Below, piece after piece: positions 33,281 to 45,600 of a stretch of DNA of 64,000 nt. Origin of the DNA: Nigrospora sphaerica (taxonomy: Eukaryota > Ascomycota > Sordariomycetes > Amphisphaeriales > Apiosporaceae). The DNA is taken from the NCBI GenBank assembly GCA_018287875.1, contig JAGVVL010000002.1, forward strand, positions 2,356,001 through 2,420,000, in the 5' to 3' direction. The position numbers and the translations under genes were made by a program. The number at the start of each line of letters is the position of its first letter. Positions within the stretch are counted from its first letter, which is position 1. The notes beneath the pieces were generated by a model. That model was not told the origin of the DNA and did no database searches. It saw only the letters and a program-made list of their open reading frames with translations.

Positions 33281-34427
33281 GGCGTCGGAGTATTAGGAGG
33301 TGAGGCTGTAAGGTTGAGGGCGGCGGCGGCGACGACGACGTTCCGGACGTTCCTCTCGACGTTCAAGAGCGGGACGGATGGGGTATCTCGCGCGCAAAAG
33401 AGAAGGACAAGAAAGAAAAGGATCGTATTCAGAGATTACCGTGCACCAGTCACGAGCTGCAGGTTGGGATGGACGAGAGAGCGAGGGCGGAAAAGCAGCA
33501 GGAAGGTAGGAAAGCGTCAACAACGGCGAAAGAAATCACTGGGCCGGGAGAAAGTAGGTATGCAGATTAGGTAGTTAAGGTAGGTAGTACCTCTGCTGGG
33601 TACAGTGTTGGCGAGCCCCGGCCTGCCCATCTCTCGTCTGCTCTCCATTCGAAACAGCTCTGGGGCCATTACACACGAGGGCACACGCGGCGCGCGCAGC
33701 GAAGCGCCTCCGTCCGAGGCTCCGCGGCCACGAGGGACGGGGAGGCAGAGAGGGCAAGGAGGCAGGATGGACTATGCCTGGTTGGGCCCATGGGAAGGGG
33801 CCGGTGGACTTGCAACCCCCCTGGTGCAACCCGTGTTTCAGAGCTGCGGCAAGATGCCCATGGCCGACCGATGGATGTGGTGGCGGCTCTGCGATGTGCG
33901 CCCGGTTGCTGTCAGGCGGGCCGCACGCCGCCCCGTGCGGTCAAAGGAGTCGAAGTTGTACAACTACAAGTGCAGCCGTGGAACAGGGTGTCTCTCCAAA
34001 TGAGTAAATAGATACAGCTTGTATAACTAAAGTGCGAGGTAGGTCAGTCATGTAACGTGGAAGTGAAGAGGTGATGTGAGATAAGGCAAGTAAGTACTCG
34101 GGTGCCTAAGGGTGGTATACATCCATCTGTAGATACTCGAATCCCTGCCGGATCCTAGCGCGCGATCATTGGGGCGGGACCAATGACAGCAAGCGACAAA
34201 CTGGTCGTCATGTACCTTCTCGGGTGATTAGTATATCCGCCGGCCCAAAAAATTCCAATCCCTCCCATCGTAGGTTTGGAGGCGTGGGAACTGCCACGAA
34301 GCGAGGGAGCACGCGAAGCTGGGCCCGTCCCCATCATCCGCCATCGCCCTCGGACATAGCTACCTGGACCGACCTTCCGACCTCCTGAGGGAGCCATTCT
34401 GTTACCCCCCCTTCCCCGGGCGACGAG
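33281..34427. other. Divergent intergenic region (71-aa protein / MRPS5)
   Basis: No gene supported. TAGGTAGTTAAGGTAGGTAGTACCT lies near 33568-33592. An 80-codon minus-strand frame at 34155-34397 starts only 31 bp from the MRPS5 ATG and was not accepted. Presumed promoters and leaders. Confidence 0.55.
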
Positions 34428-35882
34428 ATGAGCGTGGCACGCCCCATACAGTGTCTGCTGTCGAGGCGGTTCGCCGCCGCCGTCCGGCCCGTTGTCGCGG
34501 TAACACCACCCCCGCCGCCAACGGCATCATGCCGCGCCGCCCCCTTCCACAGCTCCGCGCCGCTCGACGCTCGCCGGCGGAAACGCTTTGCGAGTATGCG
34601 CGCCGAAGAGATGGGCCTGGTGACGCCCGAGAAGGTTCAGGAGTTCACCGACGAGACCTTCCAGCCTTACACCAAGGAGGAGATCGAGGTCCTAAGGAAG
34701 CACTACTCGGCCGACCAGATGGAAGCGCTCGAGGCCGGTGAGGCTGCCATCGACCCCAAAGACCTGACCATACAAGGTCGTCTGCGAAGCGACGCCTACC
34801 AGCACCCGTATCTCGATGATTTCAGCCGCATAGCCCCCGTCATCGACAAAAGGCCCAAAAGCAACATCCCCCCCCCCAACCTGGCCCACCTCCGCTGGAT
34901 GACCGAGGACGAGTTCGTCGCCGATCTTGCCAAGTTCGCCCACGAGGCTGACCCTTCGGAGGCCAAAGCTTGGCTCGAGAGCAAGCTGGCCGACCCGGCG
35001 CTGGCCGAGGGCCACAAGCGATGGGTCGAGCAGGAGCTCATCAGGGTTACCAACAAGATGAACCGCTCAGTTGAGGCCGGTGCCGAAGCCGCCGATAGTG
35101 CTGAGCTCCTCATGGAGCGCGGCATGCTGAACGACGACGACGCGCCCTCTAACTCGGCCGTGGCCCCGGGCATCGGCAAGGGCGTGCCCGGCGTGGCAGG
35201 CATCTACCAGAACCCCATTGATCCCGAGGACGTCGGTCTGGACGACGAAGGCATCTACCAGGACCTGAAGAGACGTACCGGCATGTCGGTCAAGGAAATC
35301 CTGTCGCTCAAGGTCAAGGTCTTGGTGGTGCGCATGGTGGCCAACCAGACGCGTTTGGGCAAGATCCAAACCTTCTGGGTCATGGCCATTGCTGGCAACG
35401 GCAACGGCCGTCTGGGCATCGGCGAGGCCAAGTCGGTCGAGAACGGCGCTGCGACGCTCAAGGCAAAACTGCTGGCCATCCGCAACATGAAGCCCATCCG
35501 CCGATATGAAGAGCGCACCATATATGGCAATAGCCAGGCCAAGTTCGGAGCAACCGTCGTGCACCTCGAGGCGCGCCCGCCCGGTAAGCCCCCCCACCCC
35601 TTCGGGGAGTAGCGGAGGCGATGCCTCTCGGTGCTCATGCTGACCCTCTCTTGTCTCATAGGATTCGGCCTCCGCGCTTCTGCTCGTCTCTTTGAGATGT
35701 TCCGTGCCTGTGGCATCCACGACATTGCCGCCCGGATGCCCCGTGCCCGAAGGCCGATGAACGCGGTCAAGGCCTGCTACGAGGCTCTCACCAACCAGCG
35801 GGACCCTAACGAGATCGCCATCGGCCGTGGCAAGAAGCTTGTCGATGTGCGCAAGGTATACTTCGGTGGCCAGGTGTACTAA
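34428..35882 (+). CDS. MRPS5: Mitochondrial small ribosomal subunit protein uS5m
   Basis: Subunit of the mitochondrial 37S ribosome. Exons 34428-35583 and 35662-35882 (458 aa); the 78-bp intron runs GTAAGC to CATAG, phase 1. The N terminus (MSVARPIQCLLSRRFAAAVR) is a typical targeting leader. A long fungal-specific helical region follows (residues about 50-290). The S5 double-stranded-RNA-binding-like domain begins at LKVKVLVVRMVANQTRLGKI with GNGNGRLGIGEAKSVENGAA. Its C-terminal half crosses the splice: RPPGFGLRASARLFEMFRAC, then ARMPRARRPMNAVKACYEAL. The protein ends VDVRKVYFGGQVY. Assignment is secure. Confidence 0.95.
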
Positions 35883-37146
35883 GTCATCGGCCCAGATGTA
35901 TTCAATGCATGTACCAATACTGTAGATACCTAAGTCCCAGCATATTGTCCCGCCTGTGCCCTGGCCCAGCAAGCCGGCAGTAGCTCGGGTCGCTTTTGCG
36001 GCCCTCTGTCGGGGTCCAGTCGAGGCTTCCGGGGTACGCCACACTACGCTTCTCTGCGGGTGAGTCTGGTGTTCCGCTAGCCTTCTATACTTGCCCCTTC
36101 TGCTTTGCCTGCAGACATCACAACGTTCTTGGGGACGTCATGGCCGTTTGCCCGCCAGGAAGGGCCGAGTTGCTGCGTTAACAGATGGCAGCTCGTCCGT
36201 TGTTCGTACGAGGCAGCCGGCCCGTCGATACCGCCGTAGCGAAGTGAACGAGATGCCCACGAGAGCGTGTGCGAAAGCCCCATCCTCCGCCGCTCCCTGA
36301 CCCCTGCCGGTCTATTCATTCCCTGGCTGACAGGATAATGGCAAGCAGTGATAAGCCGGCCAGCCCTCCAAGTTTGAGATAGCACCTCCCAAGTCGTCGT
36401 GCCATGGTCCAGATTGCAGATTGGGTGGCCTTTCTATGCCTTGTACACGATCTCAACCAGTCGAACAGCAACATCACTCGCGCCCTGTAAGAGAGGCGTC
36501 TCTTCGCGTGCTCATCGCGTCTCCCCTGGACCGGCGGCTTCGCTCTCCTCACTTGCCATTGGCCTGTGTAGAGTCAAGTTGGTCTTTACCTCGGCTTCGT
36601 CCTGAATTAGATACCTGTCAAAACCCAACCGAGCGATTAGTTCTTGTTGGAATGGGCCTCGTAGCCCACGCCTTCCCCGGCTTTTCCTTACCTTCTTCTT
36701 TCACGGCCACAGCATACTCGCTTACAAAATTTATATTCTGCTTCATCGTTCCGCGACGCTTTACATTCCTGTCGTGCCGACTTGCCTGGATCCTCCCCGC
36801 TAGAGATGTGCCACGCGCTCTGCCTTGTGATCCACGGTGCTTCACCTTCAGCATTCGTCCATACTATGACTCAGGGTTGTCTAGGTCAAGGCGCAGCCAC
36901 CAGTTGCATCCCGCGATATCTTGCCTTCCCACTGAGAGTCATTCACCTTCCATACTATGTATTTCTCCGAAAGGCTACGTCTCGGATTGATCTTTCCTCA
37001 ATCCTTCTTCCTTCCCTTGGGCCTTCTGTAACATTCAACTTCCCTGGCACGTTTCCTCGCCGTCTTCTTTCGCGCCCCCCCAAAAGGTCCCGCAGCTCAG
37101 GGTAGCGCATATCGTCACCTCAGCTGGTCAAAGTGCAGCCGTCGTC
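35883..37146. other. Intergenic region with pyrimidine-rich leader
   Basis: No gene supported. A 189-codon plus-strand frame at 36421-36990 is Ser/Arg/Pro-rich leader-type sequence without a domain. The right end probably holds the promoter and leader of the DUF7918 gene. Confidence 0.55.
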
Positions 37147-37243
37147 ATGGCCATCATTGAGGTGTACCACGGTATAAGGGTGAGCATTCGCGACGCGCGG
37201 GATCCTGCGCGCAATCTTCCCGAGTATCCCGACACCTCGGCGC

Positions 37244-37274
<31 letters not shown>

Positions 37275-38742
37275 AGGCGGGACGCTGGCATCGACGCGGT
37301 ACATCGCCTGCCAGGACGCGCAGGCGTTCCTCGTTCATCTCAGCGTCAGCAACGCGTACGATTTCGACCGGCCGCGGCCGCACACGCTTAATCCAGGCGT
37401 TTTCATTGACGGTGACTGGGCGGCCGGCAAGCTGGTAAGCAGTATCCGGCGTTCTGTATTACCTCTTTTCAGCCCGATTTCCTCCCCATATACCCTCATT
37501 ACGCTTCGCTTCCGGCGTTCTCGCCTGAGAATGTTCCGAAACTGGCCCCATAAACAACTGGTTGAAGAAACTACTTACTCTAGATGATGGCAGTGCCGCG
37601 CCCCCGACGTCCAGAAGCAGCCCTTCCGTGCCAACGTCGACCACCGACTGCACAAGCGCTTGGACGGCGCCATGGTGTGGCAGCCCTTCGTCTTTTTGGG
37701 CCTCAAGACGGGTGAGTAGCCTGCCTTGCGTTGTCTTTGTCTCGCTCTCACCCCCCTTTTGCCAGAGCCGCGAGCCCGTTTCGGCCCTGGGCCGGCCAAG
37801 CAGTCATTAAGCGGCAGCGGCCAACTCTGCTAACCATGTCGTCACAGTCGATGACACGGACATGGGACGCCTGGAGGCAGAGGCACACGTGACCCACACG
37901 CAGGGTACCATTGAAGTCCGGGTATTTCGCGTCGTAGAGCAAGGCATGGGCTCTTTCCTGTCTACCGACATTTGCCCCTGAGCCTTTGAGTTTTCTGAAA
38001 CGTCGCTCAAGGGACGGGCTGTCACCCACGGGATCATTTTTGCGGATTGCGTCAAGTGAGCAGCTTCTCAACCTCCCCCCCTCCCCCTTTCTCTTTAAGT
38101 CGTCAGTGGCGTCTCCCCTTTGCACACCCCAACGGCACCCACGATGTATCGTATTACCAAGGAGTTTCTTTTTGTGTTTCTCATACTTGTATTGGCATCT
38201 TCATGATATCTCGTGTGAATTCTTGATACTTACAAAGTATTGTTCGTGCCTAGTATGGCCAACGAAGGCGCCGATACGGACACGACAATGAAGTATAAAT
38301 GCTGCATGAACCTCGACCACCACCCCATAACCATTCACCGCTTCAAATACCGCTCTCATGGTATGACAGCCCCGCCGACCTTTCTTCCTTCTTCCTTTTT
38401 TAATCCTTGTCTTTTTGTTCATTTGAGACTATAGCTGACTTGCCTCTTCCCAGAGCTTCTCCACCTGATGGGAGTGATAAGCAAGCAAGACCTTCTCGCC
38501 AGCGTCGAGCAAGAACCAGAGCATACCCCACTGAACGAAACGCGCGAAATCGAAAGTGACCCAACGAGAAGTCGCCGTCATTTTTCTGTAAGCGATGCCT
38601 CTGGTGTCTTCCTTGCAATTGCATACGAGCCTCGTGGGTTACTGATTGTTACTACCTATAGCAGTTCAAGCGACGCCGGAACACCAAAGCAGACCAGCAA
38701 GGCGCTTCAAGAACCGGCGTGATAGACTTGGCTGGCGATTGA
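37147..38742 (+). pseudogene. DUF7918-domain protein gene with an in-frame TGA
   Basis: Fungal DUF7918 proteins are of unknown function. Six exons fit the family: 37147-37434, 37594-37711, 37848-38055, 38254-38360, 38454-38587 and 38662-38742, 311 codons with agreeing phases. Exon 1 has the family start (IEVYHGIRVSI, then LPEYPD and RYIACQDAQAFLVHLSVS). Exon 2 has VWQPFVFLGLKT, joining exon 3 as VDDTDMGRLEAEAHVTHTQG and VRVFRVVEQG. In exon 3 a TGA at 37979-37981 interrupts the frame immediately before the conserved AFEFSETSLKGRAVTHG block. Exons 4-5 give FKYRSHELLHLMGVI, and the last exon ends in the family-type GVIDLAGD. Coding resumes in frame after the stop and all later splice sites are intact, so this is either one recent nonsense change, a sequencing error, or an allele whose TGA is spliced out. 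A 78-bp GTACCA...CCTGAG segment could do that in frame, at the cost of a conserved strand. Confidence 0.7.
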
Positions 38743-39064
38743 AGCCGAAATAAAGGAGAAAACACTATGGTATAGAGGGATTGGCGGTGTGGGTGTGTAG
38801 ATGGAACATGGGGCTCCTATGAGGGCTCCCGCAGCTGGTATTCCGGTGCCGGTCAGCCTGTCTCGCAAGGCATCACAGAAGAGCACAGGCGAGTCGACGC
38901 AGCTTCTCGGGTCTCTTTGAGCTGCGCATGTCTCCTCTGTATCCGAAGCGCGGCGGATGTATCCAGGGCGTTTATTTTTTCTTCTCCTATAGTACAGTTG
39001 TTTTCCCGCGCATCCGGCATCCACAGATCCAACAGTGGCCCAGATATACCCAACGTAGTCTTTC
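38743..39064. other. Convergent 3' intergenic region (DUF7918 / dcl2)
   Basis: About 320 bp between two converging genes; no further feature supported. Overlapping 3' transcripts are possible given the spacing. Confidence 0.6.
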
Positions 39065-42000
39065 CTAGACGGCCTCCATAACATGATCCTCCTGTTCGCC
39101 CTTATTCCCCGCAGAGATAGTGACGCAGCTATCGAGGTACGCGAGGCCGTGCTTCTCCAAAAGCTGGCAGGCCACATCGGCGCCTTTGGTCTTGACCTCC
39201 TCTGTCCTGACGCCGTTCTCAACCACCACAACTAGCTTTTCACCCACCCAGACTTGGCACACATAGCAGTCCGTTTCCCGGACGGGGTCCTGCCACGTCT
39301 CGTAGCGGACTTTCCTATGGACCACAAGCTCGCCCAGCTTATTCTTGGGATGGAGCAGATTCACCTTGTCCCTCAGGAAGCGCTGCAGGAAGCGAAGGAT
39401 GCCGAAGCGTTCGGCGACGGCCCGACATGCCGCCATGTCTTTCGTGTCGAGCCAGACGGCCCCCAAGACGCTCTCGAACATGTCGGAGAAGAACTTGGGG
39501 CTGCCGAGGCGCGCTAGGAGCGCCCAGGGGTAGGTCGGCGCCGTCTCCAAGGCCTCGCGTAGGGCGTCGGCCTGCTGCGCGAAGCGCGCCGCCGTGCTCT
39601 TCTGGGCCTCGGACACCATGGGGGAGTGGAATCTCATGAAAGCCCAGAAGGGACACCGGACCGTTGCCGGCACGGGGACGCCGTCGACGACGGTGCTGGT
39701 GGCCTGCTCAGTCGCCCACTCTTGGGCGAGGAAGCCGAGGAAGTCGGCGTTGACGCAAGCCGTGCGCAGCAGGTGCATGTCCTGCTCCGACAGGTCGTGC
39801 TGCCGGAGCTCCGCGGCGATGACCTGGTCGAGGATGGCGTCACCCAGGAACTCGAGGCGCTCCATGCAGCCGGCCGCGCCCGTCTCGTCGTTGAAGGAGC
39901 CGTGCGTCACGGCCATGAGGAGGAACGCCTTCTTCCGGAACGAGTGGCCCAGGAGCTCCTCCAGCAGCGCGAGGTCGGCCGGCAACCGCGACACCTCGGG
40001 AATCTGCTCGGCCAGCACGCCGTGGCACGAGTCGAGATCGAGCCAGTGGATCTCGGGCACGAAGAGTTCGATGCACTTAAGGGCTTTGGCGTAGTCACCG
40101 TCCAAGTAGGCCACCCAGATGACGGCCTCGACCACATCGGCCAGCGTCTTGGTCGACATCATGCGCGTGCCACACTGCTCTTCCAGCGCAATCACGTCCT
40201 CGACACACAGCGGCTCCCATTTGGCGGCAGTGAAGGGCTTGACAAGGATGAACCGGTCCAGACCGGTCTTCACGGCAGAATGAAAGAGACGCGTATTGGA
40301 CACAATACAATCCTTCTTTCTCGACAGGTAACCCTCGGGGAATGTGGGATCTGTGATGACGGGCGGTGAGTACCGACTGAACTCGTGTCATGGATGGACT
40401 AAGGGGGTGGCAGAAGAGTACTCACGGTTGGCCATGACATTGATGGTGGCGAGGAACTTGAGCAAAGAGTCGCCCATGAACTCGTACTGCTCGTATCGCG
40501 TCGCTTCTCGGGCCTCCGGGGAGCTGATGGCTGTCACGAGCCGCGAGAGGTTGCCGATCTCAAGAGCACTCAGCACCGTCCTGCACAATTCGTGCGTGAC
40601 GAGATAGATTTCGAGAATGTGGGTGATGGAAGGCACCATTGACCCGAACAGGACGTTGGACACTGGCGTTGAGTCGACGCGGCAGAGGGACAATGGCCAG
40701 GCTTCTCCCGCCGGCTTCTCCGAAATCATCAGGGGTTGCGGTTGCGGCGCCGCGAGGGGGTGGAGAAAATCCCGGCGCCTCGGCCATTTCTTGAGCGCTA
40801 GCCACGGCTCTTCGTCCCGGTACTCGCCGAGGTCATAACCATCCAAGTGGCGAGAAAGGCCGTACGAGGGTCGCGAGGGGAGCCAGTCTTGGTACAAGAA
40901 GGGGTTAGATGCGTCACCGGTCCGCACGAGAAAGGGCAGGTCGCCACGGTACCCCGCCAGTATTTCTGGGGAAAGCATCTGTCCGCCGAGCTGGTCCATG
41001 GAAATGACCCCCTGATTCGACTCGAACCCAACGACATATTGGCCGACTGCGCGGCGAAGGCGATGGCCATGGGCCAGCGCGATAAGGGCCGCAGTCTGGT
41101 CGTGGCTGCCCGTCGTCGCCCGCATCACGTCCTCAAATTCCATCGTCCATGGGTCCCCGTCCCAGTATACGCGGAAACCGCTGATGCTTGGAAACGGCAC
41201 GGGAAGGGACACGTTGAAGTCGCTGATGACTTCCAGAACATGGTCTCGCATCCTCAACCGGCGTTGGTACAGCTTCCCCTCCGACCACGCGCGCGCTATG
41301 CCGGGCCAGGGGTTCCATCGCTCGTTGACCTCAACGATGGAAGCTCGCCGGTCGCCCAGGCCTTCAAAAAGTTCGTGGTCCTTGAACGGCATGAAGTGGT
41401 TATTGAGGAGTTTTCCCTCGTGAAGACGTCGACAGGCTTGGAGCGCAGCATCTTCGCAGGCTTTCTTCTCCGAGCACCAACTCTGGTTGCTCTTGATGCG
41501 GCGAACCTCGGCAGGCAGTGACATGGGCAGGACCACCGTCGCTGCGATCCGCGGCGCTTCGTTCTCGTGCCCTGGGATCGTCTCGGTCAGGTAGTAGGGG
41601 CTGGAATCGACATATTGGTGCGAGCTAATGGCGGCACAAAAGTGATCCAAATGTGCCCTCGCCTGGTTGGCCTCGAGTTTCGCTCCGGTGATCTCGTCGC
41701 AGATGGGCGGGAGTGTATTCTCCTTAACGCTCTCCAGCTTGCCCATCTCCTGAACCACCCGAAGCTCGTCGGAATACTGTCGCTTCATGTCTGCCTCAAG
41801 CTGGTTCCAGTCGCGGACCAGATCCGGACTATCCTTTTGGAACAGAAAAAGCTTCGAGTCTCGCGTTCTGGCCCGGCCGCGCCTCTGTATGAAGGACCTC
41901 AGGTCTGCAGGTTGGTCGAAACAAATGACCACGTTGCAGGCTGGGACGTCCACACCTTCCTCTAGGACGCTGGTAGCCACCAAGATGTCCAGCTTACGTT

Positions 42001-43699
42001 CTCGGAACTTTTCGAGATCGGAGGAGCCCAAGGCGCGGTCGAGTTCACCAAGATTGCTGCCACGTGTGGCGTTTCGCGAGGTGCCAACCATAGTACCATA
42101 CCGGAAACGATGACGGGTCAAAGGGTGAACGGACAGAACGTGGCCAAGTACGTTGACTGTGGCGGTCTGTTTCACAAAGATGATGCCGAGGGTGTCGTCT
42201 GCAAGTGACACCAGCGTCTCTATCAGTGCCTGGGCTTTCGGCGAGACGGTGATGGCTTCGGGTGCCGGTAGTTGTACTCCGAGATCCCGGAGTTTCGTTG
42301 CCAAGTAGTGCTTTTCCATGTATGGCTGAGACTGTGGGAGGAGACCATTTTTCTCCAAGGCAGAATCAAAATGGCTTATGGCTCTGGCGATGTAGTAGTC
42401 GGCGGCGTATGAACCTAGTTCTCTGCAGATCTCTTCGCTCTTCCCATAAAGGGACTTGACCTGTTGAAGAGTGGAAGTCTTGCGCTTTTTCAGTGCAGTT
42501 ACCAAGTCTTGGCGGCTGCGCTCCGTCCTGTCGTCCTTTTTCCAGCGAATATAAGGATCCTGGTGTATGTTCTCGTCTAGGCACCAGTATAGTCGTCCGA
42601 GCTTCTCCATACTCGCCGTCGGGGCGAAATTGGCCGCAGAAGCCTTAATATCATCGTATGTGACGCATATGAGCTCGGGTGGTCTCACAAATGCTAACAG
42701 TTCCTCCCTGTGTCGGGAAGGACTACGGCAAACTGCGTCCAGGGTACCCTCGAGCTTCTCCAAAGCCCCGCTGGATGCAGACATGATGGGGCTCGCTGTC
42801 AAGCCTAGGATTGAGGGAACACTTAGGCGGGCTGCCTTGCGCTCATGGTATCTGTTCATAATCTTTGTGCCAGGATGATTGCGGGTACAGTTATGTGCTG
42901 CTCAGACGCGTCAGACAAGACTCTCAAACAGACTGGAGGCGGGAACCGACCTTCGTCGAAAACCAGCAGTGATAAACGATCCATATCAATGAAAGCATGG
43001 CTCAGGGCCTCATTGAGAATCTGGTAGGTAGACACAACGACAGCAACATTCTCCAAGAAGACCTCCCAAATGGATGGGCTCGACCAAGCGTCGACATTCT
43101 CCTCACCCGTTAATATCTTAATCTGGACACTCGGAATCTGTGACTGAAGAACGCCGAATTGCTGATGACAAAGAGTGACGGTGGGGACCAAGAACCAGAC
43201 GACCTATACAGATCAGTAAAGAATTGAACAAGACGTAATTTGTAAAGAAGACATGCTTTGGCGGGGGATCGCTCAATCTCATGGCGGATCCGATACACGG
43301 CCCTGTTGAGTTGTCAGTACATGTACTGGCAGGAGAGCCCTCGCGAACTGGCATCTTTCTTAGGGGAACTTACACTTGAGTCTTGCCACTGCCGGTGTCC
43401 ATCTGCAGAGTCAAACAGTCAGCTTCACGACAACCCGGAAAGGAGGCAAAACATACTGCAACGATAATGTTCCCGTCCAGGCTCTTGCCCAGCATCTCGA
43501 TTTGATAGGCCCGCGCGTGTATCGTCGACTCACAAGGAGCCTCCGCGTCTGGCGGCCCGCCGGCGGATTTGAGGGCGTCGCCGACCTCGGCTACCACCTC
43601 AGACTCTGACCCAGGGTGAGTCGTAGCCGACGGGTCCCTTTGCAGGTTTGTTCCCTGCTCAGAAACCGAGTCTGGTGGCAATGAACCATGACGGGTCAT
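39065..43699 (-). CDS. dcl2: Dicer-like protein 2
   Basis: Cuts double-stranded RNA into small RNAs; fungal Dcl2 is the main dicer in quelling and antiviral silencing. Exons on the minus strand: 43699-43457, 43402-43374, 43302-43257, 43203-42951, 42897-40426 and 40350-39065 (1442 aa, phases agree). Intron 3 has a GC donor (GCATGT). Helicase motifs: MDTGSGKT (residues 82-89), DEAH (about 189), SILGLTASP, and EEGVDVPACNVVI with FIQRRGRARTRD (about 506 on). The Dicer dimerisation (DUF283) region lies in between; no PAZ domain is evident, as usual for Dcl2. RNase IIIa has EFMGDSLLKF (about 1001) and TLADVVEAVIWVAYLDG. RNase IIIb has ERLEFLGDAILD (about 1178) and DMFESVLGAVWLD, so acidic catalytic residues are present in both. 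A degenerate dsRNA-binding segment ends the protein. The start ATG is inferred; upstream in-frame sequence looks noncoding. Confidence 0.93.
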
Positions 43700-44451
43700 G
43701 ATGAGCCGGGCAGAAACCGGCGAGAGCCTGGGACGCCGTGAAGATCTGTTGGAGAGAGCTCGGGAAAGCGGGCGCGAGCAATGCCGTACGCGAAATAGCT
43801 GGAAACGCCAAAGGAGAGGGACACTTGGATAACCTAAAGGAATGGACGGTCGACTTATAATGCGGCCCACGTGGACGAATAAACGAGGCCAACCGAGACG
43901 AAGTGCTGTAATTAGAGCCAACCGCAGCATGTAGCTAAAGTGTAAAAAGACAACAGCTCCGGAAGAAACCGGCATGCAGCATAGAGGCGCGCAAGATCGC
44001 CAGCTTGGCTGCCAAATCCCGCTCGCTCGTCCTGAGGTCAAACAGCGTTTGGTGTATGGGATGTTTTGCACCGGAATGAGTGAATATCCCGGAGGCAGTG
44101 GAGAGAGTACCTAAGCAGGTAGGTATCTGTTGCGAGGCCGCGTTGCCACGAGTTGGCGCAGCGGTGGATTACCATGAACCTTCACCCAGTGCAACGGCAC
44201 CTGCACAGGCTTCACGCGAATTATTTGCCCTCCACCATAAGCACCGAAAAGTACATGTACATAGTAAGTGTGTGCTGAGGTACCTCTTTAGGTAAGCACA
44301 TTATGTACCTACTGCTTGAGGCTGTTAGCAGAGGATGCGGGTACCACCAACGCCCGACATACGATATGCTCAACGATACCCGCACGATAGACCTCGTCAA
44401 TGTGCTTTCTCCCCTACGCAATTCCAACATCTCTGCCTCTGTAACGTCGAG
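43700..44451. promoter_or_regulatory. Divergent promoter region, dcl2 / ATS1
   Basis: About 750 bp between divergent starts. It contains GTACCTAAGCAGGTAGGTATC near 44109-44129 and GAGGTACCTCTTTAGGTAAGC near 44277-44297, the densest pair of the dispersed TAGGTA motif next to a recognised gene. No specific factor site can be named. Confidence 0.45.
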
Positions 44452-45501
44452 ATGAAACTTTACGCGGCCGGCTTCAACGCGTGGAACCAACTGACCTTTC
44501 CTCGTGACACCGCCGACGAAGAGCCGGAAGACCTCGCCCGCTTTCGCTGTGTCCTGGAGGACCGCCTCATAGAGTCACCTTATGCGTCCCTATCATGCAC
44601 GGTTGGTACGGTCGACTCTCGTGGCAGAAATCGCCTGTGCGTGGCTAAACGAATCCGTGTAGCCAATACCGCCTCCGGCCTCGTCATGGCGGGAAGCCCT
44701 GAAGCCTGGCTACAGAAGCCGTCCCTCCGCGCCGGGCTTCTGTCGTCGACGGCAGCGGTAGCTGGCAATGCCATAATCGCAGGTACTTATGTCCCTGATG
44801 CTGCGCCGTATTGGCTGCCCGGGCTCGCGAAGGGACTGACTGACTGGTGTGAATGGTGATTGGCAGTGTACGACGGAGACCAGACCATCGACCAATACCA
44901 GTCTCTGACCCAGCTCGAGAACGGCTGCCCTTGCCAGAGCTTCCGTGGCTTGTACGGCATCGTACAGGTCGTAGCGTATGAAACCGGTTTCGGGGCCTTG
45001 TCTAAAGAAGGCCAGGTCTGGACCTGGGGCGACGAGAGATACGGAGCTTGCCTGGGACGAGAAACTAGCCAGACGCCGGCAAAGGAGCCCGGACTCGTAG
45101 ATGACCTCCATGACCTACCTACGGGCAAAATCAGGAAGATCGCGGCCGGCGGCTACCTGATGATGGCCCTGACGGCGGGACACGACGTTTATGCCTGGGG
45201 AGGCCACCCAGGAGGACATTTGACCATCCTTGAAGAGACGTCTAAGCGCCCCGTGCCTATCGTCATCGAAGAGCAGGACATTACCGACTGTGCTATAGGC
45301 CAGTCCCACGCCCTGCTTCTTACCACCAGCGGAGACATCTTTGTCGCGGGTGACAATGCCCACGGACAGCTGGGGATTCCTGGCGAGGCCATCACATCGT
45401 GGAGCCGAGTACCCGACCCCCTCAAGGGAGACGATGCGCCCACGGTAGCGATAGCTGTCGCCTGTGGACCAAGGAATGCATTCGTCCTATGTAATTCATG
45501 A
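44452..45501 (+). CDS. ATS1: RCC1-like repeat protein (ATS1 type)
   Basis: Exons 44452-44782 and 44867-45501 (321 aa); the 84-bp intron runs GTACTT to TGGCAG, phase 1. The protein begins MKLYAAGFNAWNQLTF, the RCC1-repeat type opening of Ats1-like proteins. Further repeats: GALSKEGQVWTWGDERYGAC, MALTAGHDVYAWGGHPGG and LLLTTSGDIFVAGDNAHGQL. The blade count looks lower than the seven of true RCC1, in line with the short Ats1 proteins. Yeast Ats1 is linked to Kti11 and tRNA wobble-uridine modification through Elongator and diphthamide; whether this protein shares that role is inferred from family. Its stop lies only 99 bp from the end of the converging PRE8 gene. Confidence 0.82.
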
Positions 45502-45600
45502 GACCTCGCACCGCGTCCAAAACACTTGCTCTCTCGGCCCTCTATGTCCCTCTATAGTACATGCGAGCGTCCCTTTGGGGGACGTGGCCACCGCCCACCA

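Noticed and set aside
34130..34170. Possible tRNA (a TCGAATCCC box-B-like string)
   Set aside because: No matching acceptor stem, D-arm or anticodon arm could be found around it on either strand.
34155..34397. An 80-codon minus-strand frame close to the MRPS5 start
   Set aside because: I considered a small respiratory-complex subunit, but the sequence did not fit any, and the two starts would be only 31 bp apart.
42903..42951. Alternative acceptor (TCTGAG) for the dcl2 intron before the DEAH motif
   Set aside because: It would insert an extra Ala and spoil the DEAH box; the acceptor three bases later restores DEAHNC.
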